This document shows positions 16,272-25,024 of a DNA stretch of 64,000 bases, piece by piece. The translations under genes were made by a program, and so were the position numbers. The notes under the pieces were generated by a model. It made no database searches, was not told the origin of the DNA, and saw nothing but the letters and a program-made list of their open reading frames with translations. The stretch is taken from positions 744,001-808,000 of the forward strand of contig CBDDDL010000004.1 in the NCBI GenBank assembly GCA_965226645.1, read 5' to 3'. The stretch's first letter is position 1; every line of letters begins with the position of its first letter. Origin of the DNA: Poriferisodalis sp965226645 (GTDB taxonomy: Bacteria > Actinomycetota > Acidimicrobiia > Acidimicrobiales > Poriferisodalaceae).

Positions 16272-18552
16272 TCTCAGCGACGTCGACTGTCACCGCCGCG
16301 ACCAAGTCAGTGCTGTAGGCCATCGGGATCAGTTCGCAGGCGAGCCAGGCGCTGCGCTGATCGAGGTCGTGGCCGCTCCCGCGGACACCGGACACACCGT
16401 GCGGCACCACCCAGCCCGAGTTGTCCCAGTCGCCGAGATCGAACGCATACCGGGCACACGAACCGTGGATGGCTCGCTCGCCGGTCTCAGGAGCCGTCCC
16501 GCCTTGGCGAACGGTGTCCGCGTCGCCCCCGCAGCCGTCGACGGGCGGGTGCAGTTCGCGGGCTGCGGGAACCGCCGAAGCGAGGGGGTGTGGCGAGGCC
16601 ATGCGGTGCACCCTTCCCCAGGTCCACGACTGCGGATCGTCGCCGAGGCGCTGACTCAGCTCGGCTGCCGTCTCATCGACACATGCGCTGACGGCCATGC
16701 GGAGCCCGATGGGATTGTCGAGGCCGGGCACGATGTCGAAGCGCCGCTCGCAGATCATGCGGACTGCGGCACCGGCGGCCATGCGACTGGCTTCTGCGGG
16801 GGGCGGCCACCCAGACGCGCCGAGCTCGGCTCCGGCAATGCCGAGACGCTCGGTGATCGCTTCGATGAGACGCCGTTTGATCACGGCATAGACGGTCGCG
16901 GCCGCAGATTCGGGGGTCATGCGGTGATCCCAGGCGGCGAGCATGTCGAGCAGCCCATTCGCCAGTTCGTGGCCGCACTCCACGCCGTACTCGAACACAG
17001 CATCGAGCACCTTGGGTGCCACCAGCGACGTCACGTCAGCGTGAACGTTGCGCATGTCCGTCACGGTTGCGTCTGACATCGGCGCGATCAGTTCGCAGAG
17101 ACGGTCATACCGGGCCGGGCCGGCGTAGTCCAGCGAGATGTAGGGCCCGCCATCAGCCGTGCGGTTGTTGGCAGTGACAAGAAAGCCCCGCTGCGGATCG
17201 GACCACTCGGGCAATTGCTCGAACGGCACGGGTTCGAGGCCGTCCCACGCGAACTCGTCCGTCGCCGGAACCGGGGTCCATCTGCTTGCGGGTGAACGCT
17301 CGATGACCCGACCACGAATCTTGAACGCAATCTTGCCGGCGCGGTCGGCCACGAGCAGGTTGTTGACCGGCAGCACCCAGGGGCGAGCTGCTTCTATCGA
17401 TTCGTCAACCGAGCCGGCTTCGAGCATGGACCACAGCGCATCGAACGTGGTGTCGGCACCGTGCATGCCGGTCCACATCATCGACAGCGCGACGCCGTCG
17501 GCTGGATCGCCCAGCACGATGGGACCACGAGGCGATCTCCCGCACAGCACCTCGACGTCGCCCTCGCCGCGAATGCGGAGCGTCTCGGATCGCCACTGGA
17601 TCTCCGGGGATTCGACGCCTGAATCGCCGGGGCCGAATCGCTCCACGAAGACGTCGGTGTCGTCGCACATGCCGTGGGTGATGCACCACGCGACCTCGGC
17701 GTTGTGGCCGAAGTGCGGAAACCCGGGCACACCGGGAAAGCCCATTCCGATGGCGTCGAAGTCGCCGCAGGTGATGTGGCACTGGTGGTACACGTTCGGA
17801 AACTCGATGCCCCGATGCGGATCGCCGGCCAGCAGCGGCTTTCCGCTCGCCGTGCGCTCGCCGCAAAGTGCCCACGAGTTCGAGGCCCCGTCGGCGTCCA
17901 TAGCCGCGGCCAGCGCGGCCATGTCACCTGCCGAAGCGTCGAGCAGCGCGGCAGCGTCACCCAGCAGATCGGGGCCCGGACCGTCGCCTGGGATCATTGC
18001 CGCGTCGGACGTCAGGTCGCCGATGGTTGCCATGACTGCCTCGGGCCCGGCTTGGGCCATGATCCGCCCCCGCCACAGCTTGCGGGTAAGGGTTCCCATG
18101 AAAATGTGGCGCAGCTTGTAGACGGCGACGCTGTGCCACGGCTCCCACGGCTCGGGCGCCGCCGGGTGGTGCTCGAATTCAACAGGCAAGGTGTCAGCGT
18201 GATCAGCCAGCCACCGGTTCACGCCGTCTGCGTACGCCTCGGTCATCGCACGCGTGCGCGGCGCGAGGGACTTCCAATCAGCCCGGGCGATGTCGGCCAG
18301 TCCGAGCCGCCGGAAGAAGGCGTCCTCGCGGGCCCCGGCCATTCCGACAACCTCGGCCCACCGGCCCAAAGCGCGGCGCCGGTCCCATTCCATCTGCCAG
18401 ATGCGGTCGTCGGCTGCCACCCAGCCCTGAGCCGCAAAAGCAGCCTCCGCCGAGGGCGCGTCGACATGGGCGATGCCCCATGTGTCTCGCCGAATTGTCG
18501 CGCCGAGCACCCCTGCCGATGTCTCGCTGTCCGATGTGCTGGGCTCAGCCAT
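16267..18552 (-). CDS. Penicillin acylase family protein (Ntn hydrolase)
   Basis: A 761-aa Ntn-hydrolase precursor. The N-terminal alpha-like part is followed by GASNSWALCGERTASGKPL, where the Ser at about residue 224 would become the N-terminal nucleophile of the beta chain after autocleavage, and by GDPHRGIEFPNVYHQ. These enzymes cleave amide bonds of acylated amines, lactones or beta-lactams. I start at ATG 18552; the in-frame extension to 18603 has no support. No signal peptide is visible, although many relatives are exported. Its stop codon overlaps the esterase remnant downstream. Confidence 0.88.
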   Translation of the reverse strand: MAEPSTSDSETSAGVLGATIRRDTWGIAHVDAPSAEAAFAAQGWVAADDRIWQMEWDRRRALGRWAEVVGMAGAREDAFFRRLGLADIARADWKSLAPRTRAMTEAYADGVNRWLADHADTLPVEFEHHPAAPEPWEPWHSVAVYKLRHIFMGTLTRKLWRGRIMAQAGPEAVMATIGDLTSDAAMIPGDGPGPDLLGDAAALLDASAGDMAALAAAMDADGASNSWALCGERTASGKPLLAGDPHRGIEFPNVYHQCHITCGDFDAIGMGFPGVPGFPHFGHNAEVAWCITHGMCDDTDVFVERFGPGDSGVESPEIQWRSETLRIRGEGDVEVLCGRSPRGPIVLGDPADGVALSMMWTGMHGADTTFDALWSMLEAGSVDESIEAARPWVLPVNNLLVADRAGKIAFKIRGRVIERSPASRWTPVPATDEFAWDGLEPVPFEQLPEWSDPQRGFLVTANNRTADGGPYISLDYAGPARYDRLCELIAPMSDATVTDMRNVHADVTSLVAPKVLDAVFEYGVECGHELANGLLDMLAAWDHRMTPESAAATVYAVIKRRLIEAITERLGIAGAELGASGWPPPAEASRMAAGAAVRMICERRFDIVPGLDNPIGLRMAVSACVDETAAELSQRLGDDPQSWTWGRVHRMASPHPLASAVPAARELHPPVDGCGGDADTVRQGGTAPETGERAIHGSCARYAFDLGDWDNSGWVVPHGVSGVRGSGHDLDQRSAWLACELIPMAYSTDLVAAVTVDVAEI

Positions 18553-18635
18553 AGGCGCCAAGCTACGGCGACAGTCCGGTCGCCGCGAGGCGGTTCTGGC
18601 CACGGACCATCGGCCGCGATCTGCGCTGCGCCGTC

Positions 18636-19550
18636 TCAGCTACTCGTCGGGCTTCGCAGTGCCGCGTCGAGCGCGTCAGCCAGCGCCGGATGCTCAAACT
18701 GGAACTCGCTGTCGACGAGCACGTCCGGAAACACCCGCGTCGAGTCAAGCAGCAGCGCTTGGCCCATCTCCCCCAGCGCGGCACGTATCGCGAACCTGGG
18801 TGCGGGCATGAACGACGGCCGCCTGAGTGCCGTGCTCAACGTGCGCTGAAAATCACGTTGGCGGACCGGGTTCGGGGCACTCAAATTGACCGGTCCAACG
18901 AGGCTGTCAGCATCGATCAGGTGCCTGATGGCCCTCACCTCATCGTCGAGGCTGATCCAGCTCCACCACTGCTGTCCTCGTCCAAGCGGACCGCCAGCGC
19001 CGAGCTTGGTGATGCGGACCATCCGTCGCAGCGCCTCGGCCCCAGGTCCCACGACCAGACCAGTCCGGATGCGCACGAGTCGCACGCCCGCGTCCGTAAC
19101 CGGTACCGCAGCCAGTTCCCAGCGTTTGCACACGTCAGCCAGGAAGCCGTCACCAGGCAATGACCGCTCCGTGAGTTCGTCATCGCCCCGGCTGCCGTAG
19201 AAGCCGATCGCCGAGCCGCACACGAACACCGGCGGCTTGGCATCGAGTCGTGACACCGCTGCAGCCAGCAATTTTGTCGATTCGACGCGGCTCGACATGA
19301 TCGCCGACTTGCGAGCAGAGGTCCACCGTCCTGCGATGCTCTGGCCAGCCAGGTGAACGATCGCATCAAGCCCTTCTAGCGCATCGGTGTCGATTGTTCC
19401 TAACTCGACGTCCCACACCACCGTCGGCTCGGCGAGATCGGCGCTGCGCGACACCCCCACGACCTCGTGGCCGTCCGTTCGCAAGCTGGCCGCGAGCGCG
19501 CCTCCGATGAGCCCTCGCACGCCCGTGACCGCCACTCGCATGTCACTCAT
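18636..19550 (-). CDS. TIGR01777-type NAD(P)-dependent epimerase
   Basis: Short-chain-dehydrogenase-fold protein of about 304 aa. The dinucleotide motif VTGVRGLIGGALAASL opens the protein, followed by the family-typical HLAGQSIAGRWTSARK and SAIGFYGSRGDDELTE. The C-terminal DUF1731-like part ends with FPDVLVDSEFQFEHP. The family is widespread (SulA/YfcH-like) with no firmly known reaction. Starts at 19550 or 19541 are both possible. It lies 83 bp upstream of the penicillin acylase start on the same strand. Confidence 0.87.
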   Translation of the reverse strand: MSDMRVAVTGVRGLIGGALAASLRTDGHEVVGVSRSADLAEPTVVWDVELGTIDTDALEGLDAIVHLAGQSIAGRWTSARKSAIMSSRVESTKLLAAAVSRLDAKPPVFVCGSAIGFYGSRGDDELTERSLPGDGFLADVCKRWELAAVPVTDAGVRLVRIRTGLVVGPGAEALRRMVRITKLGAGGPLGRGQQWWSWISLDDEVRAIRHLIDADSLVGPVNLSAPNPVRQRDFQRTLSTALRRPSFMPAPRFAIRAALGEMGQALLLDSTRVFPDVLVDSEFQFEHPALADALDAALRSPTSS

Positions 19551-19611
19551 CATGTCGCAGGTGCGCACCCCCGCAATGTCGCGGTGGCGGACGGCCGAAG
19601 ATCCGGGCTGG

Positions 19612-20394
19612 CTAGCGTCCTTGGAAGTCGCCGGGACGACGTTGCGAGACGGCGGCCATGCCTTCTTTGGCGTCCTCGGTACCCCCTAGGCGGAGCTGCT
19701 CAGCGGCCTCGCGCTGGGTGATCTCTCGGACGCGGTCACCGAGGCCCAGACGCAGCGTGGCTTTGATGGAGCGCACCGCCAGCGGAGCATTCGCGGCGAT
19801 CTCGTGAGCGACCTCGAGTGCCCGATCGCGTACCTGATCGGCCGGGACGCACTCGTCGGCGAGACCCAGCTCGACGGCCTCGTCGCCCTTGTAGCGCTTG
19901 GCGCCGAGCAGAACCCGTGCGGCTCGCGTCGGGCCCAGCAATGCTGGCAGCGTCACGCTCATGCCGAAGCCCTGATGGATGCCGAGAGAAGCGAAGTTGG
20001 CACAAAAGCGGGCTTCGGGACAGGTGATCCGGATGTCCGGCACCATCGCCAGACCCAGACCGCCGCCGATGGCCGGACCATGGATGGCACCCACGATCGG
20101 CACGGTGACGTCGAATAGCCGGCCCGAGCCCTGGTACAGCATCAGGGTGGCCTCGCCGCCGACCTTCTCTTCGGCGCCGCCGCCGACGCCATCGCCGCCG
20201 AGATCTGCACCGGCGCAGAATGATCGACCGTCTGCGGCGAGGACGGCACATCCGATGCTGGTGTCCTGCTCCAGTTCGACCAGCGCGTCGGCAATGTCAT
20301 GCACCTGGCGGTAGCTCAGGAAGTTGTGCGGCGGACGGTCCATGACCACCACACCGACACGCCCATCGCGCTCGATCCTCAGTCCGTCTGCCAT
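19612..20394 (-). CDS. Enoyl-CoA hydratase/isomerase family protein
   Basis: Crotonase-fold protein of 260 aa. Oxyanion motifs are AADGRSFCAGADLGGDG near residue 55 and HGPAIGGGLGLAM near residue 104. A short acidic/Gly insertion follows the first motif. The stretch GIHQGFGMSV occupies the place where hydratases have a catalytic Glu and has none, so an isomerase or thioesterase-like role is as likely as hydration. AGGA precedes the ATG at 20394 by six bases. It is divergent from the DUF169 gene, with a strong inverted repeat between them. Confidence 0.87.
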   Translation of the reverse strand: MADGLRIERDGRVGVVVMDRPPHNFLSYRQVHDIADALVELEQDTSIGCAVLAADGRSFCAGADLGGDGVGGGAEEKVGGEATLMLYQGSGRLFDVTVPIVGAIHGPAIGGGLGLAMVPDIRITCPEARFCANFASLGIHQGFGMSVTLPALLGPTRAARVLLGAKRYKGDEAVELGLADECVPADQVRDRALEVAHEIAANAPLAVRSIKATLRLGLGDRVREITQREAAEQLRLGGTEDAKEGMAAVSQRRPGDFQGR

Positions 20395-20442
20395 CGGTGT
20401 TCCTCCGTCGTCGCGGCGGCTTGTGTGCCTCCGGTCGGCGGC

Positions 20443-20471
20443 TCACGCTAGCGCTGACCGAACTAGCGTGA
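20443..20471. promoter_or_regulatory. 9-bp inverted repeat, operator candidate
   Basis: TCACGCTAG and CTAGCGTGA form a perfect inverted repeat with an 11-base spacer in the 137-bp region between the divergent enoyl-CoA hydratase and DUF169 genes. The symmetry and place suggest a dimeric repressor site. No regulator gene is adjacent. Confidence 0.5.
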
Positions 20472-20531
20472 CCGCAGCACCGTTCTGGCATCACCGCCAT
20501 GTGCGGGCTGGATGTGCACCAAGGGGGAGCC

Positions 20532-21344
20532 GTGACCCAAACCGACGTGACAGAGACCGCCGAGACCGCAGCGCATGTGCGCACCGCCGCCATCGACTGG
20601 GACGGGCTGCTTGGCCGTCTGCAGGCTGTTCTGCGGCTGCGCACCACTCCGATCGGCATGAAGCTCTTCGAGACAGTTGAAGACATGGAGGCCGTGCCGC
20701 GGGTGCGCCGCCCGAACGCCATCCACACCACCGACCAGATCGTGGGCATGGCGTGCCGCCTCAACTGGACGGTTGGCTTCACGATGGATGACCTCGTCGG
20801 CGCCCAATGCGGCGCGGTCATCGGGCTGCATCCCCAAGACGACAAGTGGTTGTCGGGCGACCGCATGGCCGGGGTGTGGTACGAGACGCTGGAAGATGCC
20901 TCAGCCCACCAGCACGCCATGGACTTCGTGCCCTACGGCACTTATGAGGCAATGGTCGTCTCGCCGCTGTCGTCGAAGCGGCTCGATCCGCCCGATGTCT
21001 GCATGATCTATGCCACACCGGCCCAGATGATCATCTTCATCAACGGCCTGCAGTGGCGGAAGTACAAGAAGCTGGAATGGGGCTGCGTCGGCGAGTCGGC
21101 CTGCGCTGACTCGTGGGGTCGGGCACTGCGGACCGGCGAGCCGAGTGTTTCGATTCCGTGCTTCGCCGAGCGGCGCTACGGCGGTGTGATGGAAGACGAG
21201 ATGCTGATTGCGCTCACACCGGAAGATCTCGTTGTCGCTGTCGAGGGCATGGAGGCGCTGGCACGCAACGGCTTGCGCTACCCCATCCCGACGTACGGCA
21301 TACAGAGTGACGCTCGGGCCGGCCTCGGCGTCAGCTACGACTGA
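20532..21344 (+). CDS. DUF169 domain protein
   Basis: A 270-aa protein matching the DUF169 family pattern: LRLRTTPIGMKLFE near the N-terminus, MACRLNW, and later conserved Cys/Gly stretches (CVGESACADSWG, SIPCFAERRYG). The family function is unknown; the Cys residues hint at metal or thiol chemistry. I use the GTG at 20532 because AAGGGGGAG lies directly upstream. It is followed by VOC and rhodanese genes on the same strand, which could form a small redox or detoxification unit. Confidence 0.85.
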   Translation: MTQTDVTETAETAAHVRTAAIDWDGLLGRLQAVLRLRTTPIGMKLFETVEDMEAVPRVRRPNAIHTTDQIVGMACRLNWTVGFTMDDLVGAQCGAVIGLHPQDDKWLSGDRMAGVWYETLEDASAHQHAMDFVPYGTYEAMVVSPLSSKRLDPPDVCMIYATPAQMIIFINGLQWRKYKKLEWGCVGESACADSWGRALRTGEPSVSIPCFAERRYGGVMEDEMLIALTPEDLVVAVEGMEALARNGLRYPIPTYGIQSDARAGLGVSYD

Positions 21345-21419
21345 GCACGCGAGGCCGGCTCGCACGTCAGAGAACCGCCAGCTTCACCTGCCAAATCAAG
21401 CAGAAAGACAGGAAACAAC

Positions 21420-21827
21420 GTGGCACTGCAACCGACCAAGGAAGGATTCGACCTCGGCATCGTCACCAGCAACGGCGACGAGATGCTCGCGTTCTATCGC
21501 GATGTGCTCGGGCTCGAATTCGAAGCGACGCTCAACATGGAGAAGGTGGGCATCGCCCAGATGCACCGCCTTTGGGCGAACAAGAGCCTGCTGAAACTTG
21601 TGGTGCCCGTCGCTGACGTGCCTGCCGGGGCCACGGGCGGCATCACCGGTGCGACGGGCCTGCGCTACTTCACCTTCAACGTCGGCAACTTCGAGGAAGT
21701 GATGACTGCGTGCGAGGAGGCGGGAGCCAACATCATCTGGCGTCGGCTCGAAGCGCGGCCCGGCGTGGTGGTCGGGATGGTCGAAGATCCAGACGGCAAC
21801 TGGGTGGAGTTCATCGACAACCCCTGA
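21420..21827 (+). CDS. VOC (glyoxalase/dioxygenase fold) family protein
   Basis: A 135-aa vicinal-oxygen-chelate protein with two beta-alpha-beta-beta-beta halves: FDLGIVTSNGDEMLAFYRDV starts the first and LRYFTFNVGNFEEVMTACEE the second. It ends with the classic MVEDPDGNWVEFIDNP. Members are glyoxalases, isomerases, dioxygenases or resistance proteins; which applies here is not clear. The GTG start at 21420 follows AGGAAA. It lies 75 bp after the DUF169 gene. Confidence 0.88.
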   Translation: MALQPTKEGFDLGIVTSNGDEMLAFYRDVLGLEFEATLNMEKVGIAQMHRLWANKSLLKLVVPVADVPAGATGGITGATGLRYFTFNVGNFEEVMTACEEAGANIIWRRLEARPGVVVGMVEDPDGNWVEFIDNP

Positions 21828-21868
21828 ATCTAGGATCGCCGACACAGCGACGTTAGGAGCGTTGAACT

Positions 21869-22312
21869 GTGCCTGAACCACAGCGCAAGACCGTCCAGGA
21901 CCTGGTGGCGGAAGCGCGCGGCGGGCTGGACCGGGTCTCTCCCGGCGAGCTTGCCGTGTTGATGGAAGCCGCGGCCCCTGCCGAGGGCGAACGGCTGCGG
22001 ATCATTGACATCCGGACGCGGGACGACCGCGAGGCCACCGGCATCATCGACGGTTCCGAGCACATCGAGCTCTCGGTGCTCGAGTGGCGCATGGACCCCG
22101 GGTCGGGCGCGTCGGAAGGCACAGCGGCCGACTTCGAAGATCACTTGGTCATCGTGTGCAATGAGGGCTACAGCTCCAGCCAGGCCGCCTCTCGCCTGCA
22201 GGAGATCGGGTTCGGCAACGCCACGGATCTCGACGGGGGCGTGGTCGGCTGGATCTCCCACGGTTTGCCTGTGGTTCCTCCGCCCGCGGCCGACGCGGGA
22301 GCCGCCAGCTAA
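21869..22312 (+). CDS. Rhodanese-like domain protein
   Basis: Single rhodanese domain of 147 aa. The catalytic loop is VCNEGYSSSQAASRLQEIGF, with the Cys (about residue 95) that would carry a persulfide. The preceding IIDIRTRDDREATG segment is the usual CH2A-type motif. It may transfer sulfane sulfur in the cytoplasm. TTAGGAG lies eight bases before the GTG start. It converges with the DsbA-like thiol/selenol gene. Confidence 0.88.
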   Translation: MPEPQRKTVQDLVAEARGGLDRVSPGELAVLMEAAAPAEGERLRIIDIRTRDDREATGIIDGSEHIELSVLEWRMDPGSGASEGTAADFEDHLVIVCNEGYSSSQAASRLQEIGFGNATDLDGGVVGWISHGLPVVPPPAADAGAAS

Positions 22313-22354
22313 CTGATCGGGGTCTGGGTCGCCGCGGAAACCTGCGAGGCGACT

Positions 22355-22966
22355 TCAGCTCGTGCCAGGGGCGGGCCGCTCGCGCAGGCGCCCGATGACG
22401 TCAGCCATGAAGTCGTCGTCCTGCGCGCCGGGGATCACCAGGCGCCCGTCGAGCAGCCAGCTGGGCGTGGCGCTGATGCCCCATTCATTCGCTCGAGCCA
22501 TCGAAGCTCGCAGCGCCGGCATCAGCTCGTCATTGGCCACGACGCGCCGTAGCACGTCCGGGTCGATGGCCACGTCGGCTGCCAATTCCACCAGCACCTC
22601 GGGATCGGAGACGTCGAGTTCGTCCTCCCAGTACGCGGCATAGAGCCGATCGTGGTAGCGCTCGGCGGCGGCGGGGTCTGCGTGCTCGACTGCCAGCGCT
22701 GCCTGGTGCGCCTTGGCGCTGTTCCGCAGGCGCTTGGGAGACACGAAGCGGATGCCCTCAGCCTCTGCGAGCGCAGCCACCCGTTCGAATCCTGAACGGA
22801 GTTCGATGCCCTCCGCCGGCACCTCGGGATGGATTTCGTAGGCAAGCCAGGTGATATCGAGGTCGTGACGCTCAGCCAGTTGGACCGCCCGGGCCCGTGC
22901 CAGATGGCACCACGGTCACAGATAGTCCGACCACACCAGTACCGACATCGGAGTTGTCATCGACAT
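22355..22966 (-). CDS. DsbA/FrnE-like thioredoxin-fold protein with in-frame UGA (candidate selenoprotein)
   Basis: Reading through one TGA at 22918-22916 gives a 203-aa DsbA-family protein. The frame is open from ATG 22966 and reads VLVWSDYL-U-PWCHLARARA, so TGA (codon 17) stands exactly where FrnE/DsbA proteins have the first Cys of CPWC, giving UPWC. Downstream features fit the family: YEIHPEVPAEGIEL, then RFVSPKRLRNSAKAHQAAL, and the cis-Pro loop GISATPSWLLDG near residue 170. All 31 codons between the TGA and the next potential start (GTG 22822) continue the homology. GAGG lies just upstream of the ATGs at 22966 and 22960. Selenocysteine insertion is inferred. A TGC-to-TGA mutation or base error would look the same, but hairpins follow the TGA. 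Confidence 0.72.
22882..22896 (-). promoter_or_regulatory. Possible bacterial SECIS hairpin
   Basis: On the coding (minus) strand, GGGCC-CGGGC-GGTCC forms a 5-bp stem (one G-U pair) with a 5-base loop. The loop begins 25 bases after the in-frame TGA and has G as its second base, which agrees with general bacterial SECIS spacing and loop rules. A second hairpin, GTGCC-ATCT-GGCAC, lies closer (22910-22897). Confidence 0.45.
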
Positions 22967-23048
22967 TGCCCTCGCCCCCGGCGACCATCCTCGCATACCC
23001 ACTGTCACGGCCCGGCGGGGTTCGCAGGTGGCCGGTAGGTTGCCGCGC

Positions 23049-24305
23049 ATGAACTTCACGATTCCCGCTGACATCGCGCAACTGCTTGACGATCTCGACA
23101 CGTTCATTGACGACGTCATCAAGCCCATCGAGAACGAAGACGACAACATCCGGTACTTCGACCATCGCCGGGAGGACGCGAGGACGGACTGGGAACGAGA
23201 CGGTCTGCCCAATGCAGAATGGGAGGCGTTGCTCGGCCGCATGCGCAAAGAGGCCGACAAGGCGGGCTTTTTGCGCTGGCATCTGCCGAAGCGCTTCGGC
23301 GGCAGCGACGGCACGAACCTCGGCATGGCGATCGTGCGGGAGCACTTGGCCCGCCGGGGCCTCGGGCTGCACAACGACTTGCAGAACGAGAGCTCCATTA
23401 TCGGCAACTTCCCGACGGTGCTCATGATGGAGCGCTACGGGTCACCCGCCCAGCAAGAGCACTGGATCCCGCTCATGCTCGAAGGCGGGGCGCGCATCGG
23501 TTTCGGCCTGACCGAGCCGCTGCACGGCTCGGACGCCACCTGGATGGAGACCACTGCGGTGCGTGACGGCGACGAGTGGGTCATCAACGGTGAGAAGTAC
23601 TGGAACACCGGGCTGCACCACGCCACCCACGACTACATCTTCGCCCGCACCTCAGGCAATCCTGGCGAGGGCCACGGCATTACCTGCTTCATCGTTCCCA
23701 CGGACTCCTCCGGCTTCAAGGTGGAGGAATTCATGTGGACGTTCAACATGCCGACCGATCACGCCCATGTCCGGCTGACCGACGTGCGCGTCCACAACGA
23801 CGACATCCTGGGCGACGAGGGCCGCGGCCTGCAGACCGCGCAGTTGTTCGTGCACGAGAACCGCATACGTCAGGCGGCGTCGTCGGTGGGTGCGGGCCTG
23901 CACTGCATCGATGTGGCAGTCGACTATGTGAAGAACCGGACCACCTTCGGCAAGCCCCTGGCGCAGAACCAGGCCATCCAGTTCCCGCTGGCCGAGCTAT
24001 ACACCGAGGCCGAGATGATCCGGTCGCTCATCCACAAGACCGCCTGGGAGATGGACCAGGGCGTCGACCACATGGAGATCACCGACAAGGTGGCCATGTG
24101 CAACTACCGGGGCAACCGGTTCTGCTGCGATGCCGCCGACCGGGCGATGCAGAGTTGCGGCGGCAACGGCTACAGCCGTCACATGCCCTTCGAGCACATC
24201 TACCGGCACCACCGTCGCTACCGGATCACCGAAGGCTCAGAGGAGATCCAGATCCGCAAAGTCGCCGGCAAGCTGTTCGGCTTCGCAGGGCGCGCCAAGG
24301 GCTAA
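23049..24305 (+). CDS. Acyl-CoA dehydrogenase family protein
   Basis: FAD enzyme of 418 aa. The central signature is GFGLTEPLHGSDATWMETTA and the C-terminal signature is YRITEGSEEIQIRKVAGKLF. Long N-terminal helices (IAQLLDDLDTFIDDVIKPIE) fit the longer ACAD subgroup that acts on bulky or branched acyl-CoAs or on phosphorylated hydroxyacyl-CoAs. The ATG at 23049 is preferred over 23028 because the protein then begins with the family-typical MNFTIPADIA. It is divergent from the DsbA-like gene. Confidence 0.9.
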   Translation: MNFTIPADIAQLLDDLDTFIDDVIKPIENEDDNIRYFDHRREDARTDWERDGLPNAEWEALLGRMRKEADKAGFLRWHLPKRFGGSDGTNLGMAIVREHLARRGLGLHNDLQNESSIIGNFPTVLMMERYGSPAQQEHWIPLMLEGGARIGFGLTEPLHGSDATWMETTAVRDGDEWVINGEKYWNTGLHHATHDYIFARTSGNPGEGHGITCFIVPTDSSGFKVEEFMWTFNMPTDHAHVRLTDVRVHNDDILGDEGRGLQTAQLFVHENRIRQAASSVGAGLHCIDVAVDYVKNRTTFGKPLAQNQAIQFPLAELYTEAEMIRSLIHKTAWEMDQGVDHMEITDKVAMCNYRGNRFCCDAADRAMQSCGGNGYSRHMPFEHIYRHHRRYRITEGSEEIQIRKVAGKLFGFAGRAKG

Positions 24306-24328
24306 CACAGCGCCGGATGGGCAAAGGG

Positions 24329-24718
24329 CTAGCGAGGTGCGAGCGCCGGGATGCCGCTTTCCCTCGCTGCGCGAGCCAGCCGCTCGTCATAGGTGACAAG
24401 ACCTTCGACTTCGTTGCGGAGCTCGAGTGCAGTAGCCAGATGGATCGCGTCCAAGCTGCGGAGTCCGGGAGGATCGAGCAGGGCTGCGCGCTCGACGATC
24501 TCCAACGTCATGCGGACACATGTCACGGAGTCGAACAGCGATCGAGCTTCGACCGTCAATTCAGGCCAATAGCGTCGGACGGCCCGTATGGTCTCTGCCC
24601 GCGCCAAGTCCGATGACACGACACGCACGTCTTCCGCCTCGATCCAGGAGTCAAGCGTGGAGGACTCGGGTTCCTCCACGATCAGCTTGACGAGCGCGGA
24701 ACTGTCGAAGTAGTGCAT
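24329..24718 (-). CDS. PIN-domain toxin (VapC-like ribonuclease)
   Basis: A 129-aa PIN domain. Predicted Mg-binding acids are Asp 5 in MHYFDSSALVKL, Glu near 42 in RAETIRAVRR, Asp near 90 in LRSLDAIHLATA and Asp in VTYDERLARAA. Such proteins cut RNA, usually tRNA or rRNA, and stop growth when free of antitoxin. It starts 18 bp after the Phd-type antitoxin stop, in the same operon. Confidence 0.9.
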   Translation of the reverse strand: MHYFDSSALVKLIVEEPESSTLDSWIEAEDVRVVSSDLARAETIRAVRRYWPELTVEARSLFDSVTCVRMTLEIVERAALLDPPGLRSLDAIHLATALELRNEVEGLVTYDERLARAARESGIPALAPR

Positions 24719-24736
24719 GTGCCCAAGAGCGAGCGT

Positions 24737-25021
24737 TCAGTATCGCTCTTCTTCGCGCATCGCCATCAGCTCTGCGGACAGGCTGCGCCCCGGCAGCGCC
24801 GGCCGCGGCGGCGGAAGGTCAGCGAGGCTGCCGCGTGCCGGAGTGGCGTCCCCACGAGCGATCAACTCTTCGAGACGTGACTGATGCGGTTTGCGAGCGT
24901 GCGGCACCAGCCTCGCCACTGGCCGGCCCCGGTTCGTCACCGTGATCTCCTCGCCAGACGCAGCCCGCGCAACAACCTCCGACGCGTTCTGCTTCAGTGC
25001 ACGGATGCCGACTTCGGTCAT
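24737..25021 (-). CDS. Phd/YefM-family antitoxin
   Basis: A 94-aa antitoxin. The N-terminal DNA-binding domain has the family pattern VGIRALKQNASEVVARAASG followed by EITVTNRGRPVARLVP. The C-terminal tail, rich in Arg/Leu/Pro with a final acidic MREEERY, would wrap the PIN toxin. It is probably an autorepressor: an inverted repeat and a -10-like sequence lie directly against its start codon. Confidence 0.9.
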   Translation of the reverse strand: MTEVGIRALKQNASEVVARAASGEEITVTNRGRPVARLVPHARKPHQSRLEELIARGDATPARGSLADLPPPRPALPGRSLSAELMAMREEERY

Positions 25022-25024
25022 GTT

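Noticed and set aside
22355..22822. DsbA-like gene starting at GTG 22822
   Set aside because: This start would omit the active-site motif, the first beta strand and 48 conserved residues. Reading through the TGA gives a full family-length protein.
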